Shown piece by piece: positions 11,591 through 22,345 of a DNA stretch of 64,000 nucleotides. Numbering within the stretch: the stretch's first letter is position 1; each line of letters starts with the position of its first letter. The notes under the pieces were generated by a model. The model had not been told where the DNA came from. It was given only the letters and a program-made list of their open reading frames with translations, and made no database searches. The position numbers and the translations under genes were made by a program. Origin of the DNA: Alternaria dauci (taxonomy: Eukaryota > Ascomycota > Dothideomycetes > Pleosporales > Pleosporaceae); assembly GCF_042100115.1 (NCBI RefSeq), contig NC_091272.1:6696001-6760000 (forward strand). Reading direction: 5' to 3'.

Positions 11591-14500
11591 ATACTCTAAA
11601 GTAGCTTACTAAAGGACTATTATAGTATTCTTAGATAATTTATACTTTCTCCTCTATTATTATAAGTTATCCTACCCTTAAGTAGCTTATTCTAAGCCCC
11701 TTTAGATTAGTAAGGTCCTTATTAGTATTTAACTTATTTAAGGAATCTAAAGAGTTAAAATCTATTTTACTTTACTTCTTTATATTACTTAGTTCTACTA
11801 TTTACTACTTATTAGTAATCTTAAACTTACTAAAGGCCTTAAAGTTTATTTTATTCCTTAGAGTAGGTTCTTAACTAAGTTAAAATAGTAGCTACTAAAA
11901 ATAAAGTCTTATTACTATTCTTAAAGATTTTCTTTATAGGCTTAATAAAAGCCTTATTATACTTTTAGGCTAGTTTCTAAGCTTTTAATATATAGTTTAG
12001 TTTTTATAAAAGGCTATTAATAAGGTTTATTATCTTAAGGTAGTAAGTAATAGTAAAGTTAAATTTAAAAAGTACTAAGTATAACTATACTTATTAGTAG
12101 TTAAGCGTCTTTATCTCTATAAACTATTTTAGGTTCTAGTAGTCTATAAGGAGCTTAAAATACACCCCTTTAAGGTATTACCTCTAATACTCTAAGCTCT
12201 TTACTATAGTAAGTAGTTCCTAATTATATATATTATAGTTATACTCTACTACTACTAATTTACGTAAGAAGAAGTTAATTAGGCGCTATTAGCTTTTTCT
12301 ATACTTATCTAGTATATACTAGCTTAGAATACCTACTATTATACTACCTAAGGCGTTAACTTCTACCTTTATTTTCTTATCCTATTTAAAATAGGCTAGA
12401 ATAGGTATACTTAGAAAAGAATCCTTTAGTTTCTAGAAGGCCTCCTTTACCTCCTTACTAAGTTCTTGTATTTAGCTTTCTTCCCTCTATTATACGTAGC
12501 CGCCTCTAGCTATATCTAGGCCCTTCTAAGTTAGTTTAGTAAGGGGTAGTACTAAATAGGAGAAATTAGTAATAAACTATCTATAATAGTTTATAAAGCT
12601 AATAAATACTCGAATCTAACGCACTATATATAGTTCTAGCTATTCCTAAATTATTTTAATCCTATCCTAATTAATTTTAATCCTATTAGGTATTACTATA
12701 TAGCCTAAGTACTTAGTATACTAAGTATACTACTTATACTTTAGAAGCTTTAAGAATAGCTTATATTAATATAATCTATATATTACTTCTTTAATATATT
12801 TCTTATATTCCTCTTTAATATTAGAGTAGATAAGAATATTATCTAAGTAAATAATATAAGATATATTAGCTAGTCCTACTAAGACTTAGTAAATATAAGC
12901 CTAAAACTATATAAGAGTATTTATAAAGCTAAATAGTATTATAATATACTTAAAACTACTATATCTTATATAGAAAGTAGTCCTCTATTTATTACTTTCT
13001 TAGATATATACTTTATAGTATACCTCCTTAATATATAATTTAGTATAGTACTTTATACTAGTTAATCTCTCTAGAGACTTAGTAATTAAATATAGAAAGT
13101 ATTTATTCTTTATAGTAACCTTATTTAAGCCCTAATAGTTAATATATAACCTTATACTATAATCTTTCTTTTTAATAAAGAGGATAAGTACTTTTACTAA
13201 GAATTTACTATACTTTATTTAGTTATATACTAAGTATCTAGATAAATACTTATATAAGAGCTTAAGCTCTATCTTAAAAAGTTTATATAGTAATATATAA
13301 GGTACTATAGCCCTAGATAGTAAGTTAATAACTAGGTCTTATAGTTTATATTCTATAAGTACCTTTAAGTTATCTTTTAAGCTAAGTTCTATAAATTTAC
13401 TATATTATAGAGGTAGCCTTACCCTATTAGCCCCTTCTAAGCTAATCTAGAGTACTAAAGTAATAAGATAGCTATATATATCTAATATAGGGTTATATAT
13501 TATCTTTTTAAACTCTTTAGCCTCTTCTAGTATAATCTTATAGAAAGGAGCCTTATCCTTATCCTTTTATCCCCTAAAGATTAACCTTTACTTAGGGAAG
13601 TTAAACTTTAGGTTATATACGTCTATTAATAGTAGTTCTAAGTATATATAGTACTTTAGGATCTCTACTTAAATAAATAGTATATTTTATACTTTAGTTT
13701 TTTTATAAGAGTTTTTAATACTTATAGTAACTATTAAAGTTTTATAAACCTTTAACTCTTTATTACTTACTTCTTTAGCTAATAAATTAAGTAAAGGTTA
13801 AACCTTAAGGTTTTACTCCTTAGTAGTTACTACTAATAGGAGGTTTAGCTATAAGCCTAAGTTAATTAAAGCCTTTATTAATTCTAATTACTTAATTATA
13901 ACTTATACTATTAGTATCTTAACTAGCTTTAAGTATATTACTTTATATAAGAGTCTAAGATCTTTTAATAAAGGGTTAAGTATAATATAACTAGATAAGA
14001 AAGACTCTAGTTCCTCTACTTAGTACCTTTCCCTAACCTAAAGGGTTTTAAATCTTTTAGTTTCTCTTTAGTCTTAGGATATTCTCTCTAGAAGTATCTA
14101 AGCTTATTATAACCTTAGTAGACCTTATTAGTATATTTTAGTTAACTTTAGTCCTTTTTTAAAAGTTTTAGATTAAAATAACTTAAATTAGACTTCTTAG
14201 CCTTTTTCTAAGTATAAGGAGGACTTATATAAGAGTTATAAGATAGTTTATTATATTTTTACTTTATCTCTATTTAGTACTTAAGGAATATTACTATTCC
14301 CTAAAATACTAAGGAAAATTAAGTATTTACTTTAACTTACTTTAGTAGTATCTTACTAAAGTATTTAGCTTTAAGACTAGTAAATACTCTAAAAAGTCTA
14401 TAAGTATAATTTCTTTCTAGATCTTTAGGAAGAGAGAGCTTAGAAAGTCTATCTAGTATTACTCCTCTAGATAGTTACATAACTTACTCTAGAGGGTGTT

Positions 14501-15700
14501 TAGTTTAGCTAGTAGGATATTAAAGTCTTAGTAATAATACTAAATAGTATATTTTAGTTTATTATAAGCTTAAAAGTACTATAATAACTTAGGGTTAAGT
14601 ATCTTAAGTAAAATAGCTTTAAGTTAATCTTAAGTTAGTATTTATAAAGTATTTTACTCTATATAGTCTTAAGTTTAGGTATCTTAAGTTAAGTTAGTAG
14701 TTTTTTCTAAGACTTCAACTATAAAGTTAACTTTATATAAGTTAGTATAAAAGGTATTAAGTACTTTTTAAAAAATAGCTTTAAAGTTATATACTTAGTA
14801 GTTATACTCTAAGTAATTATATATTATAAACCTTTTAAAGTCTTTTAGATAAGGTATATCTAAATTAAAGTAGCTCTCTAGCTTAGTTAAAAGAGTAAAA
14901 TAAGCCTTTTCTTCTTTTTATACTATTTAGTTACTAAAGAAGACTCTACTTTATAAAGCCTAGAGGTACGCTAGTTCTTAGTAGTCTTATTCTAATTTAA
15001 CTTAATTTTCTAGTTCTTTAAGCTCTTAAGTTATTATAGTATTATTATTATCTTATATAGCTATAGTAGTCTAAGATAAGGTAATAAGTACTAAAGGCTA
15101 CTATAGTACTATAAATAAGTCCTCTTAGGGCCCTAATAGTATAATTAGCCTTATTATAGTTTATAGTAGACTTAAATAGTCTTTAGGTAGTAATATTACT
15201 TTACTAAAGGATAGAAAGCTAAGGTTATTTATTATATTATCTATAACTTATACTTTAAAGGTAGTAGACCTTTTAGTATATTAAGTACTACTAGAAGGTT
15301 TAGCGTAGGAGCTTATAACAATAGAAAGATATACATAAGAGTATTATAAAAGAAAGTAATTTAAATATTAAATAATAGTAATATAAGATACTAGATATAT
15401 AATAATTAATATAAATAGTAGTATTATTCTTAAGTAGACTAGAGATAAATTACTATTAAGCTATAATAGTAAAGGAAGGAGTATTTAAGTCTATCTTAGT
15501 TTATTCTAGACTAGAAGGTACTAGATACGTTTAGTTCCTAATACTTATTCTATACCAAATTTATTCTAATCTCTCCTACTATTTAAGGCTATAAGATAGA
15601 ACGTCTTATTAAGCCTTTAGATATATTTTATACTTAGTTAATATTTATAGCCTTCTTAAGGTTAAAAAGCTATAAAGTTTAAGTTTTAATTAGTTATTAT
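11591..15700 (-). mobile_element. Ty3/Gypsy retrotransposon interior (RT to gag side), RIP-degraded
   Basis: Minus-strand translation near 12830-12860 gives IIYLDNILIYS, the reverse transcriptase catalytic motif with one Asp-to-Asn change of RIP type. It is preceded by an A-Y-I-Y-x-V-L segment and followed by a long Lys/Tyr-rich stretch typical of Gypsy RT. The rest of the interval (13.3-15.7 kb) would be protease and gag but is too mutated for me to delimit. Confidence 0.6.
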
Positions 15701-16335
15701 ATATAGTAGAGTATTTTCTTACTAAGTCTCTATTAAGAATAAGTACTAAATAAAGTAGGTAGATATTAAGATATTAAAAAGAGTATATATTATAGTTATT
15801 ATCCTATAGCTAAATACTATTTAGCTAGTTTCTATAAGGCCTCTTTTTCCTATACTATCCCTAAGCTAAATAGCTTTTTAACTACTTATACTTCCCTTAG
15901 TTTCTCTACTTTATTATTTAGTTAGCTTAAAGAGTTTATCTCTTATATAAATTATTAACTAGTTATTCTATTATTTATAGAATTAGTATTATTTATCCCT
16001 TAGTTATAATAATAACTCTTCTTTACTTAATTATTCTATATAATACCTTATAAACTATTACTAATATCTTTCTTACCTTAGTATAGACTAAGCTTAGAGA
16101 AGTATAGCTAAACCTTAAATTATATAAAGTATTATTATATTACTACTATATTAAGTTAAGGTAATACTAGTCTACTAGTAGTATCCCCCCTACTTAAAAA
16201 TAGCCTATAAGGCTACTAAATTAAGACGCTAGTAAGATATAAGTAGTGTAAACGCTATAGTAGTATCTATATATTAATACTCTAAAAAATCTTATAATAA
16301 TAGCTATTTAGTGTAGCTTAATAACCTTATATTTA

Positions 16336-16559
16336 CCGTCATCTAATCTTAGTAGGGTAGCTCGTTACGCGAACTGGCTCGTTACGCGCACGGGCACTAT
16401 AGGCGCACAGACACGGTAGTGCCGGGCCGATAATCCTCCGGCCAGCGGATCGTTAACACTTTTTATATCAGAGACACTAAAGGCAGCTTTGCTTCATGAG
16501 GGAAAAAATGCCAAAAAAAATGTTTACTATAGTAAGGCTAGTTAGCCGCCACCTCACCC
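16336..16559. other. Left edge of gene island 1
   Basis: Composition becomes normal here. The only structure I see is a direct repeat of GCTCGTTACGCG at 16360-16371 and 16377-16388. The remainder is the 3' flank of the minus-strand gene that ends at 16560. Confidence 0.6.
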
Positions 16560-17482
16560 TCAAGAAAGCCACCTCGAAAACCACGCTACGGCCTGATCCT
16601 CGGCCCTCTGCGCAGCATCCATCTGCACCTTGTCCTCGGGATGCGTCCTCACGGCAAATCCATGAATCGCTCCAGGGATAATCTGCACATCGTGCTGTGC
16701 ATCCGTCTTCTCCTCGAGAATTCTTTTCATAGTCTGAATATCGTGGGCTTTCATCTGCAAATCCTCCTCGCCCACGGACCACGAGATGGGAACTTTGATA
16801 GCCTCGACGTCGTCGGGGACTTTGATGAATGTCGGGTGCGCGACAAACGCCGCGTCGATTAGGGGCTCTGGGTGCATGCGCGTCGCGTGCCGTGGCACGC
16901 GGTGGCCGGGGTGGTCTTTGGCGAGCTCGATCGTGTGCTTGCCGCCCCAGCAGAAGCCCGCGGCGCCGATCTTCAGGTCCGTGGTTGCGAAGGGGGGTGG
17001 GGAGGTGCGCAGGGCCTGGAAGAAGCGCACTACGCCGGCCTCGGTCTTGGATGGCTTGCAGGTGAGCATCCATGGGACTACGTGGTATAGGCACCTTAGG
17101 ACGGTGAAGGGCTTGATGAAGATCGTGTGTACCCAGGATGATGGTTCTAGGACCCGCTCCATCGCCGGCATGATTGAGGGGGATAGGGCGCGGCCTAAGG
17201 GCACGAGTCAGATACAGATCAAGTGTCGTGCGCGCGACGTGCCGTACCGTTCATGAAGTCCGGGCAGTAGACGGCGCAGCCGCTCTTGGCGTAATGGTCG
17301 CAGAGGACGCGGTTGTTCACAAAATCCCATCCAAACGCATCAGTGATGAACACAATAATGCCCTTGGGCGTGGCGCCACCTGGAGGCTCAGCTACGTATG
17401 TGGGAACGCCATGAATAATGGCCTCCTTGCCTGTGGGATGGCTCGTGGAGACTCCTCCGCGGAAGCAATCAGGACAAGACAT
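16560..17482 (-). CDS. Dienelactone hydrolase family protein
   Basis: Predicted 292-residue cytosolic alpha/beta hydrolase of the fungal dienelactone hydrolase family, which in that family cleaves ester or lactone bonds. Exon 1 is 17239-17482 and exon 2 is 16560-17194. The 44-nt intron has a CTGAC branch point; an alternative donor at 17247 would give 289 residues. The N-terminus MSCPDCFRGG is typical of the family. The nucleophile elbow GFCWGG (Cys163), Asp226 in GEEDLQM and His259 in IHGFAVR form the expected Cys-Asp-His triad, so the gene looks intact. It lies beside the GST-like gene on the same strand, with 0.94 kb between them. Its promoter carries two CGGTCGGA boxes. A role in opening or forming a lactone in the cluster product is an inference. 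Confidence 0.88.
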
Positions 17483-18422
17483 GGTGACAGAAAAAGAATA
17501 AAGAATCGCTTGCTCATGTGAGACTAGGGATTGAATCTTTCAAACACGCACAAATCCTCTGGGATCCTAATGAGTGCATATCATGTCCTTACGACAGCCG
17601 ACTGTCATGTGAGACCTCAAGTGTACTTAGTTCCACCTTCCGTAGCTAGCTAGCTCCTCATCTATTACATCAGTTCCATACTCGGACCTATTATCCTCTC
17701 ACCGACGCTGTCGCACGTCGGGATACCGATCGGTCGGAGCGGTCGGACTCGCGACTTCATCTCCAAGGCCTGCGCCTACGACGGTCCGCTCCAACTACTC
17801 GCTCTTCCAGTTTGCTATTTGGACTAGTAACCGATATCGTGCGAACACCATTTGCAAAGAACAGTACTCACTTTTTCACGCCCCAAAGCTTCTCTGGTCC
17901 GAGTCTATGTTAGGCGTTTAGTGGCTGAAATTAAAGGTCCGGTCCTGCTATTTCTATCTTGGGTGTTTAAGATAGCTATTATTGCCCTGCAAAGCAGTGT
18001 TATTTGGCTCAGACTTTATGAGATAAGAGCGGAGCTTGTAATTGGCAGATCAAAGCGGCGATCTCATTGGCTAGCCGGTTGAGGTAATCACTCGTTCGGG
18101 TGTAGCGCGCCCGTGCAAGATCCAAAGACGCCCCCCAACGAAGTTGGAAGAGCAGGACGTCTGGAGTCCGTCCAGACGGAATCATTTGGATTTTTAGGGT
18201 TAGAACTGAAATGGAGAGAGAAGGATTTAGAATGATCGTTCTAATGAATTCGCTAAACTAGAAGAAGCACACGTGCCACAACACTTAAACCCACTTCCTC
18301 TAAGCACCAATTTCCCTTTCCAAAACCACCATCTGCACGAATTCACTGCTACTCCACGACAACTTTGTCCCGAGTGTCGCCATCCCAACTACCACTCAAG
18401 CCAGCACTTCACCCTGGGCAGC
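17483..18422. promoter_or_regulatory. Intergenic region, promoter of the dienelactone hydrolase gene
   Basis: No gene is visible. At 17731-17747 the octamer CGGTCGGA occurs twice with a 9-bp period, and ACCGACG and ACGTCGGG lie just upstream, similar to boxes in the other cluster promoters. A perfect inverted repeat, CGTCTGGA / TCCAGACG with a 5-bp loop, lies at 18158-18178. Confidence 0.45.
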
Positions 18423-19430
18423 CTAACTCTGCAACCCCACAGCCTGCCGCACCGCAGGTCGCTGCCCAATACGCTCAATCCACTCAAGCAAATGAGGGAA
18501 TGCGCGCATATCCTCCTCACTCACCTCGCCGCTCGCGCGCCACTCGCTGACCCAAGCTTCACACCGTCAGCCAACCGAAAAGCAAGGACATAGCGGGAAG
18601 GAAGAAGACGTACGCCAAGCAGCCATGTCTGCGACTGAGTACTTGCCCGCGGCTCTGCCGGCGAGGTATTCTTTCACTCGGCCTGTGTATTTACCCGAGA
18701 AGTGGAATTCTAGCGCAGCGTAGATGCGCAGGAGCTCGGTCTTGAAGTGAGTGAGGGCGACTGCAGGGTGTGAGATGGGCTGGGCAAAAAACGGTGATCA
18801 CGCAACGGGGAGGTACTTACATGTATTGTCTTTGGCATTCTCGGCGAACCAGGTTAGTTGGCCTTGAACAGGCTGGCCCTGCACCGTGTCAGCACGCATC
18901 GAGACTCGGCGTACAAGACTACACATACAGTGCCGTGCCAGAAGAACAGCCACTGCAAGCACTCACTCCGGCCAAAGTCGTCGGTGAACCCAAACGCAGG
19001 TATCTTATCGTGCTCCTTGAACAGGAAGAGTAGATCGGCTGCGCTTTCGATGACGGGGAACGGTGGAGTCTGGGTGTTGTCGATGAGGATCGGGAGTTGG
19101 CCTGCGGGGTTGAGTTTTAGGAACCACGGGTTTTTTTGCGAGTTAGTGCGGATGTCGAGGGTCGTTTGGGTGTCTGTGGACGAGGTTAGTGGAACTGTGG
19201 GCTTCGGCTGCGTGAGTTGGACTCGCATTCGGTGCCGTATAGGATTTTAAGTTCCTCGAGGTAGATCTGCACTTTTAAGCCGTTGGGAGTTGATGCGGTA
19301 ATGAGGTGCACTCCCTACACGCCCAGGTTAGCTGCCATATACAGAACTTGACAGTCTATCGTATTGTGGTGCTGACCTTGGCATTCTTCACCTCCGCTGG
19401 GGTGTCGTCGAGATAGAAGCTGAAGGCCAT
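18423..19430 (-). CDS. Glutathione S-transferase-like protein, six exons
   Basis: Splicing by eye gives 241 residues. Exons are 19377-19430, 19227-19314, 18929-19173, 18821-18878, 18614-18760 and 18423-18556, all phases closing to a stop TAG. The first half (about residues 19-110) is a thioredoxin-fold GST N-domain with TPNGLKVQIYLEEL, NPAGQLPILID and the ESAAD segment that contacts glutathione. The second half is a helical C-domain with YSVADMAAW and a W-I-E-R-I-G-Q-R-P-A-V end typical of Ure2/GstA-like GSTs. Four introns have GT-AG ends with CTRAC branch points; intron 2 fits only as GC-AG (see findings). It is divergent from the enoyl reductase gene. In polyketide clusters such proteins may conjugate glutathione, catalyse a rearrangement or protect the host; which applies here is not visible. 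Confidence 0.85.
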
Positions 19431-19799
19431 TATGGGCTGAACGTTGTCTCGCTGAACGTTTCGGGGAAATGCAGAGAGAAGCAGATTGTTGCCTACTTAC
19501 CCGCCCTAGCAATTTACCAGCAGCATGGTGATCGGGTGGGTGAGGGTGTCTGGACATGTGCTCGGGTGGCCGTAGTCGGCGCTCCGGTCGGCGCTCCAGT
19601 CGGTCTTCCGCGAAAGGCGATGGTTAGGTGCTGATGCGAAGTCTCGAGGTGACTCGACGGTGCTCTGGAATACCAACAAAGAGAAGATGATTTATAGTGA
19701 TCAGAAACAGCAGTGCTGCAGAAGGTCAGTGTCTTTCAGCCTATCTCGACTCGAGAGACTAAGCTTCTTTCCTCGGCCCATATACGCTTTCCACAAGCC
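19431..19799. promoter_or_regulatory. Divergent promoter between GST-like and enoyl reductase genes
   Basis: It contains a 12-bp tandem: GTCGGCGCTCC at 19575-19585 and 19587-19597, then GTCGG again at 19599-19603. GTCGG is also the core of repeats in the other cluster promoters, which makes this a candidate operator for a zinc-cluster regulator (inference). Confidence 0.5.
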
Positions 19800-20924
19800 A
19801 TGACCTCCAAAAATGCCATGAAAGCCCTCGTGGGAAGCGAATCAGGCGGCTATCGGCTCGCAGACGACATCGCGATCCCCTCGCCGAAGCCCGGCATGAT
19901 GTTGTGCCAGGTGCACGCAGTTGCGCTGAGCCCGTACGACGCCAAGGCGGTAGACTACTCCAACGTGCCCGGGGCAATAGGCGGGTGCGACTTCGCGGGC
20001 ACCGTTGTGCAGACTGGCGAAGGCGTGACGCGGTTCAAGAAAGGCGACCGCGTGCTCGCCGTCACCTTTGGCCTCAACGCCTCCGACAAGACGGCCGGCG
20101 CGTTTGCCGAGTTCGCGCTCGCGACTGAGGATCTGAGCTGCCATGTCCCGGACAACATGTCGTTTGAGCAAGCCAGCTCCATGGGCCTTGGGATTGCGAC
20201 GGCCGGGCTCGCGCTCTTCCAAGCCCCCGGCCTGGCGCTGGAACTGCCGCGCTCCCAGTCCAACGACGACACGCCACCGTATGTCCTTGTCTCGGGCGGC
20301 GCGACGGGAACCGGGACAGTGGCAACCCAGCTTTTGAAGATGTAAGTCGGCGCTGCCGCTTCCGAAAACCCCACTTACACCCCCCACAGTGCAGGCTACA
20401 CCCCGATCGTCACGTGCTCGCCCGCCAACAACGCGCTCTGCGAAGCCTACGGCGCAGCAGCCTGCTTCGACTACCGCAGCTCAACTTGCGGCGCCGATAT
20501 CCGCGAATACACGTCCAACAGCCTGACCGCCGTGCTCGACACCGTCACCGACGCGCCCACAATGCGCATGTGTTACGAGGCCATCGGCTCCGCGGGCGGG
20601 ACGTACATCGCGCTCGAAGCCACGACCACGAACGTAAAGTACACGCGCCGAGACGTGCGCGCCGACTGGCTGATGACGCCAACTATTACTGGCGCGCCCC
20701 TCGAGATGGGCGGCGTCTATGGGCGGCCTGCGACGCCGGAGCATAGGGCGTTTGGGGCGCGGTTGTTTAAGTGGGCCGAGAGGTTGTTAGCGGAGGGCAG
20801 TATCAAGAATCATCCTTTGCAAGTTAGGGGGGGCGGGTTGTCCAACATCCCGAAGTATGTGAATGATTTACGCGTCGGCAATGTGAGGGCTAAGAGGCAG
20901 ATCGTGCCGTTGGTTAGCGTGTGA
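19800..20924 (+). CDS. Trans-acting enoyl reductase (zinc-free MDR, LovC type)
   Basis: Two exons, 19800-20341 and 20390-20924, joined across a GTAAGT...CAG intron, give 358 residues, close to LovC-family proteins. The start is the first ATG in frame (MTSKNAMKALVG); the frame stays open upstream but has no ATG there. The N-terminal GroES-like domain has GAIGGCDFAGTV and GDRV. The Rossmann domain has SGGATGTGTVATQLLK (about 165-180) for NADPH. The C-terminus has GGLSNIPKYVNDLRVGNVRAKRQI-like residues. This family reduces the enoyl group of the growing chain for a PKS that lacks its own ER. The PKS at 36043-43925 lacks one, so I infer the two work together although a repeat block now separates them. 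No RIP damage is seen. Confidence 0.9.
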
Positions 20925-21225
20925 TGTCAGATTCTAGTGTCGAGCTAATACATGAACCTTTATCTCTTCTGGCTACAACTATGCACAGTATTCTTCAAGT
21001 GTGCTTAGCCTTACTCTGCGCGCATATGGGGCACGGGCATGGTAAATTGCAGACAGCAGCTCGCTACGGATGCAACTTGTTTCATGGTCATCTGCTGCCT
21101 CGTCGGGGCTGAAAGGCTGTCAAATGAAAACTGACGCAAAAATAAGCAGCTCGTCAGAGCTCAGGATGTAACCCATCTGACCAAGGTCGCGCCCAGACAT
21201 AGCATAGTCTAACCTAAATAGGTAA
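20925..21225. other. 3' flank of enoyl reductase, right edge of island 1
   Basis: Normal-composition sequence with no gene that I can see. It turns AT-rich at about 21225. Confidence 0.6.
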
Positions 21226-21259
21226 TTTCTCTTATATAGTATACTTAGACTATAGAATT

Positions 21260-22113
21260 TAAATAATAAACGTACTAGTAAAAGACGTAAGTATAATACT
21301 ATTAAAAGATACTATAATAAATTATAGTAAAGGTATATTTCCTAAATACCTAGTTTTACTATATATAGCTATATATATTTAATAATAGATAGGTTAAAGC
21401 TAAAGCCCTAAACTTTAGGTAGTTCTAGAAAGTTATAGTAATATTAGGGAGAAGAGGAGTTTAGGGGGGAAGAGGAGTTTTTAAACTATAGTCTATAGCT
21501 TATATCTAGGCTTATAACTATAGTACTTAAGAATAAAGAGATCTTTAAGTAACTTAAATTTTCTTCTCTTAACTCCTATACTTTAATATATCTAGTATAT
21601 CTAGTAACTCTAGTAACTCTAGTATCTCTAATATAAAGGTTATTATATATAATATTATTATAAGTATAAAGCGCCTAGTTTTAGAGGGCCTAGTAACCCT
21701 CTTAGTAACTATAGTAGTAACTATTAAGTAGTATAGTAAGTATAAAGTTATTATTAAGATTAACCCTCTTAAAAGTAACCTTAAGTATAAGTTCTAGACT
21801 TAGATTTAATCCCTTAGCCTATTATATAAGTTTACTAAAAAAGAATTTAACTATATACTTAGGGACCTAGCGTTTATTACTAAGGTCCTCCTTATAAGTA
21901 CTACTATTATACTAGCTAATAAAGGTATAAATAAAGCTAATAAGTTATTTACTCTTCTTTAGGATATATAAGTCTAGTATATATATAATATATAAGTTAC
22001 TAGTACTATAATAACTAATAAGTAGTATAAGTACTTAGAGGAAGTCTATAATAGGGACTTTAAGGACTAACTACTATATATTATAAATATTATTAAGGAG
22101 CTAAGATAGGTAT
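21260..22113 (+). mobile_element. Repeat X, left part of an interrupted copy
   Basis: It begins TAAATAATAAACG and matches 10229-11100. It stops at GGTAT (22109-22113), where the LTR element is inserted, and the sequence resumes at 28474. Confidence 0.8.
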
Positions 22114-22345
22114 TATAATATATAGAATATAGCTTAGCTAGAAGGGTACTAAGGTCCTAATATAATTACTTCTCTTATTATCTCTATAGATAAGGAACTT
22201 ACTCTTAACTTATACTTTATATATAAGAAAACTAGTAAGAATTATTATTATTACTTTCCTTAGTATACTATTTAGATATAGAGCTATCCCTTACTATTCT
22301 CTTATAGTATAAAGTAAATACTATTACTTATAACTACTCTCTATA
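22114..22345 (+). repeat. 5' LTR (232 bp) of nested retrotransposon
   Basis: It begins TATAATATATAG (formerly TGTAATA) and matches 28237-28468 and, inverted, 53267-53498. All three copies are exactly 232 bp. Confidence 0.85.

Larger units (their letters stand above)
1..16335. repeat. AT-rich, RIP-mutated repeat block A
   Basis: This block has no intact gene. CA and TG are almost absent (none at all in bases 1-747, counted by eye) while CT, CC and some CG remain, which is what CpA-directed RIP leaves behind. Decoding with TAG/TAA read as former CAG/CAA and Asn read as Asp recovers Ty3/Gypsy proteins on the minus strand, listed separately. Composition changes sharply to normal near 16335. Stretches not itemised elsewhere (6.44-7.06, 7.16-7.87, 11.6-12.3 and 15.7-16.3 kb) are the same kind of DNA and I could not assign them. 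Part of 15.7-15.9 kb is repeated at 59.28-59.48 kb, and 6.8-7.03 kb is repeated inverted at 29.48-29.69 kb. Confidence 0.9.

Noticed and set aside
16786..17256. Plus-strand frames overlapping the dienelactone hydrolase gene
   Set aside because: The minus strand carries the complete catalytic triad and a clean splice; the plus frames have no family features.
17852..18082. 76-codon plus-strand frame in the intergenic region
   Set aside because: Isolated short frame with no homology that I recognise and no neighbours in frame.
18158..18178. Inverted repeat CGTCTGGA/TCCAGACG as a terminator hairpin
   Set aside because: Bacterial-type terminators do not apply here, and it lies 260 bp beyond the GST stop; it could be a protein-binding palindrome, but nothing supports that further.
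18190..18202. Telomere-like TTAGGGTTAG
   Set aside because: Fewer than two full units inside an ordinary promoter region; chance or a common transcription-factor site is enough to explain it.
19713..19799. Upstream extension of the enoyl reductase frame by 29 codons
   Set aside because: It opens at a CTG, not an ATG; the family N-terminus begins at the ATG at 19800.
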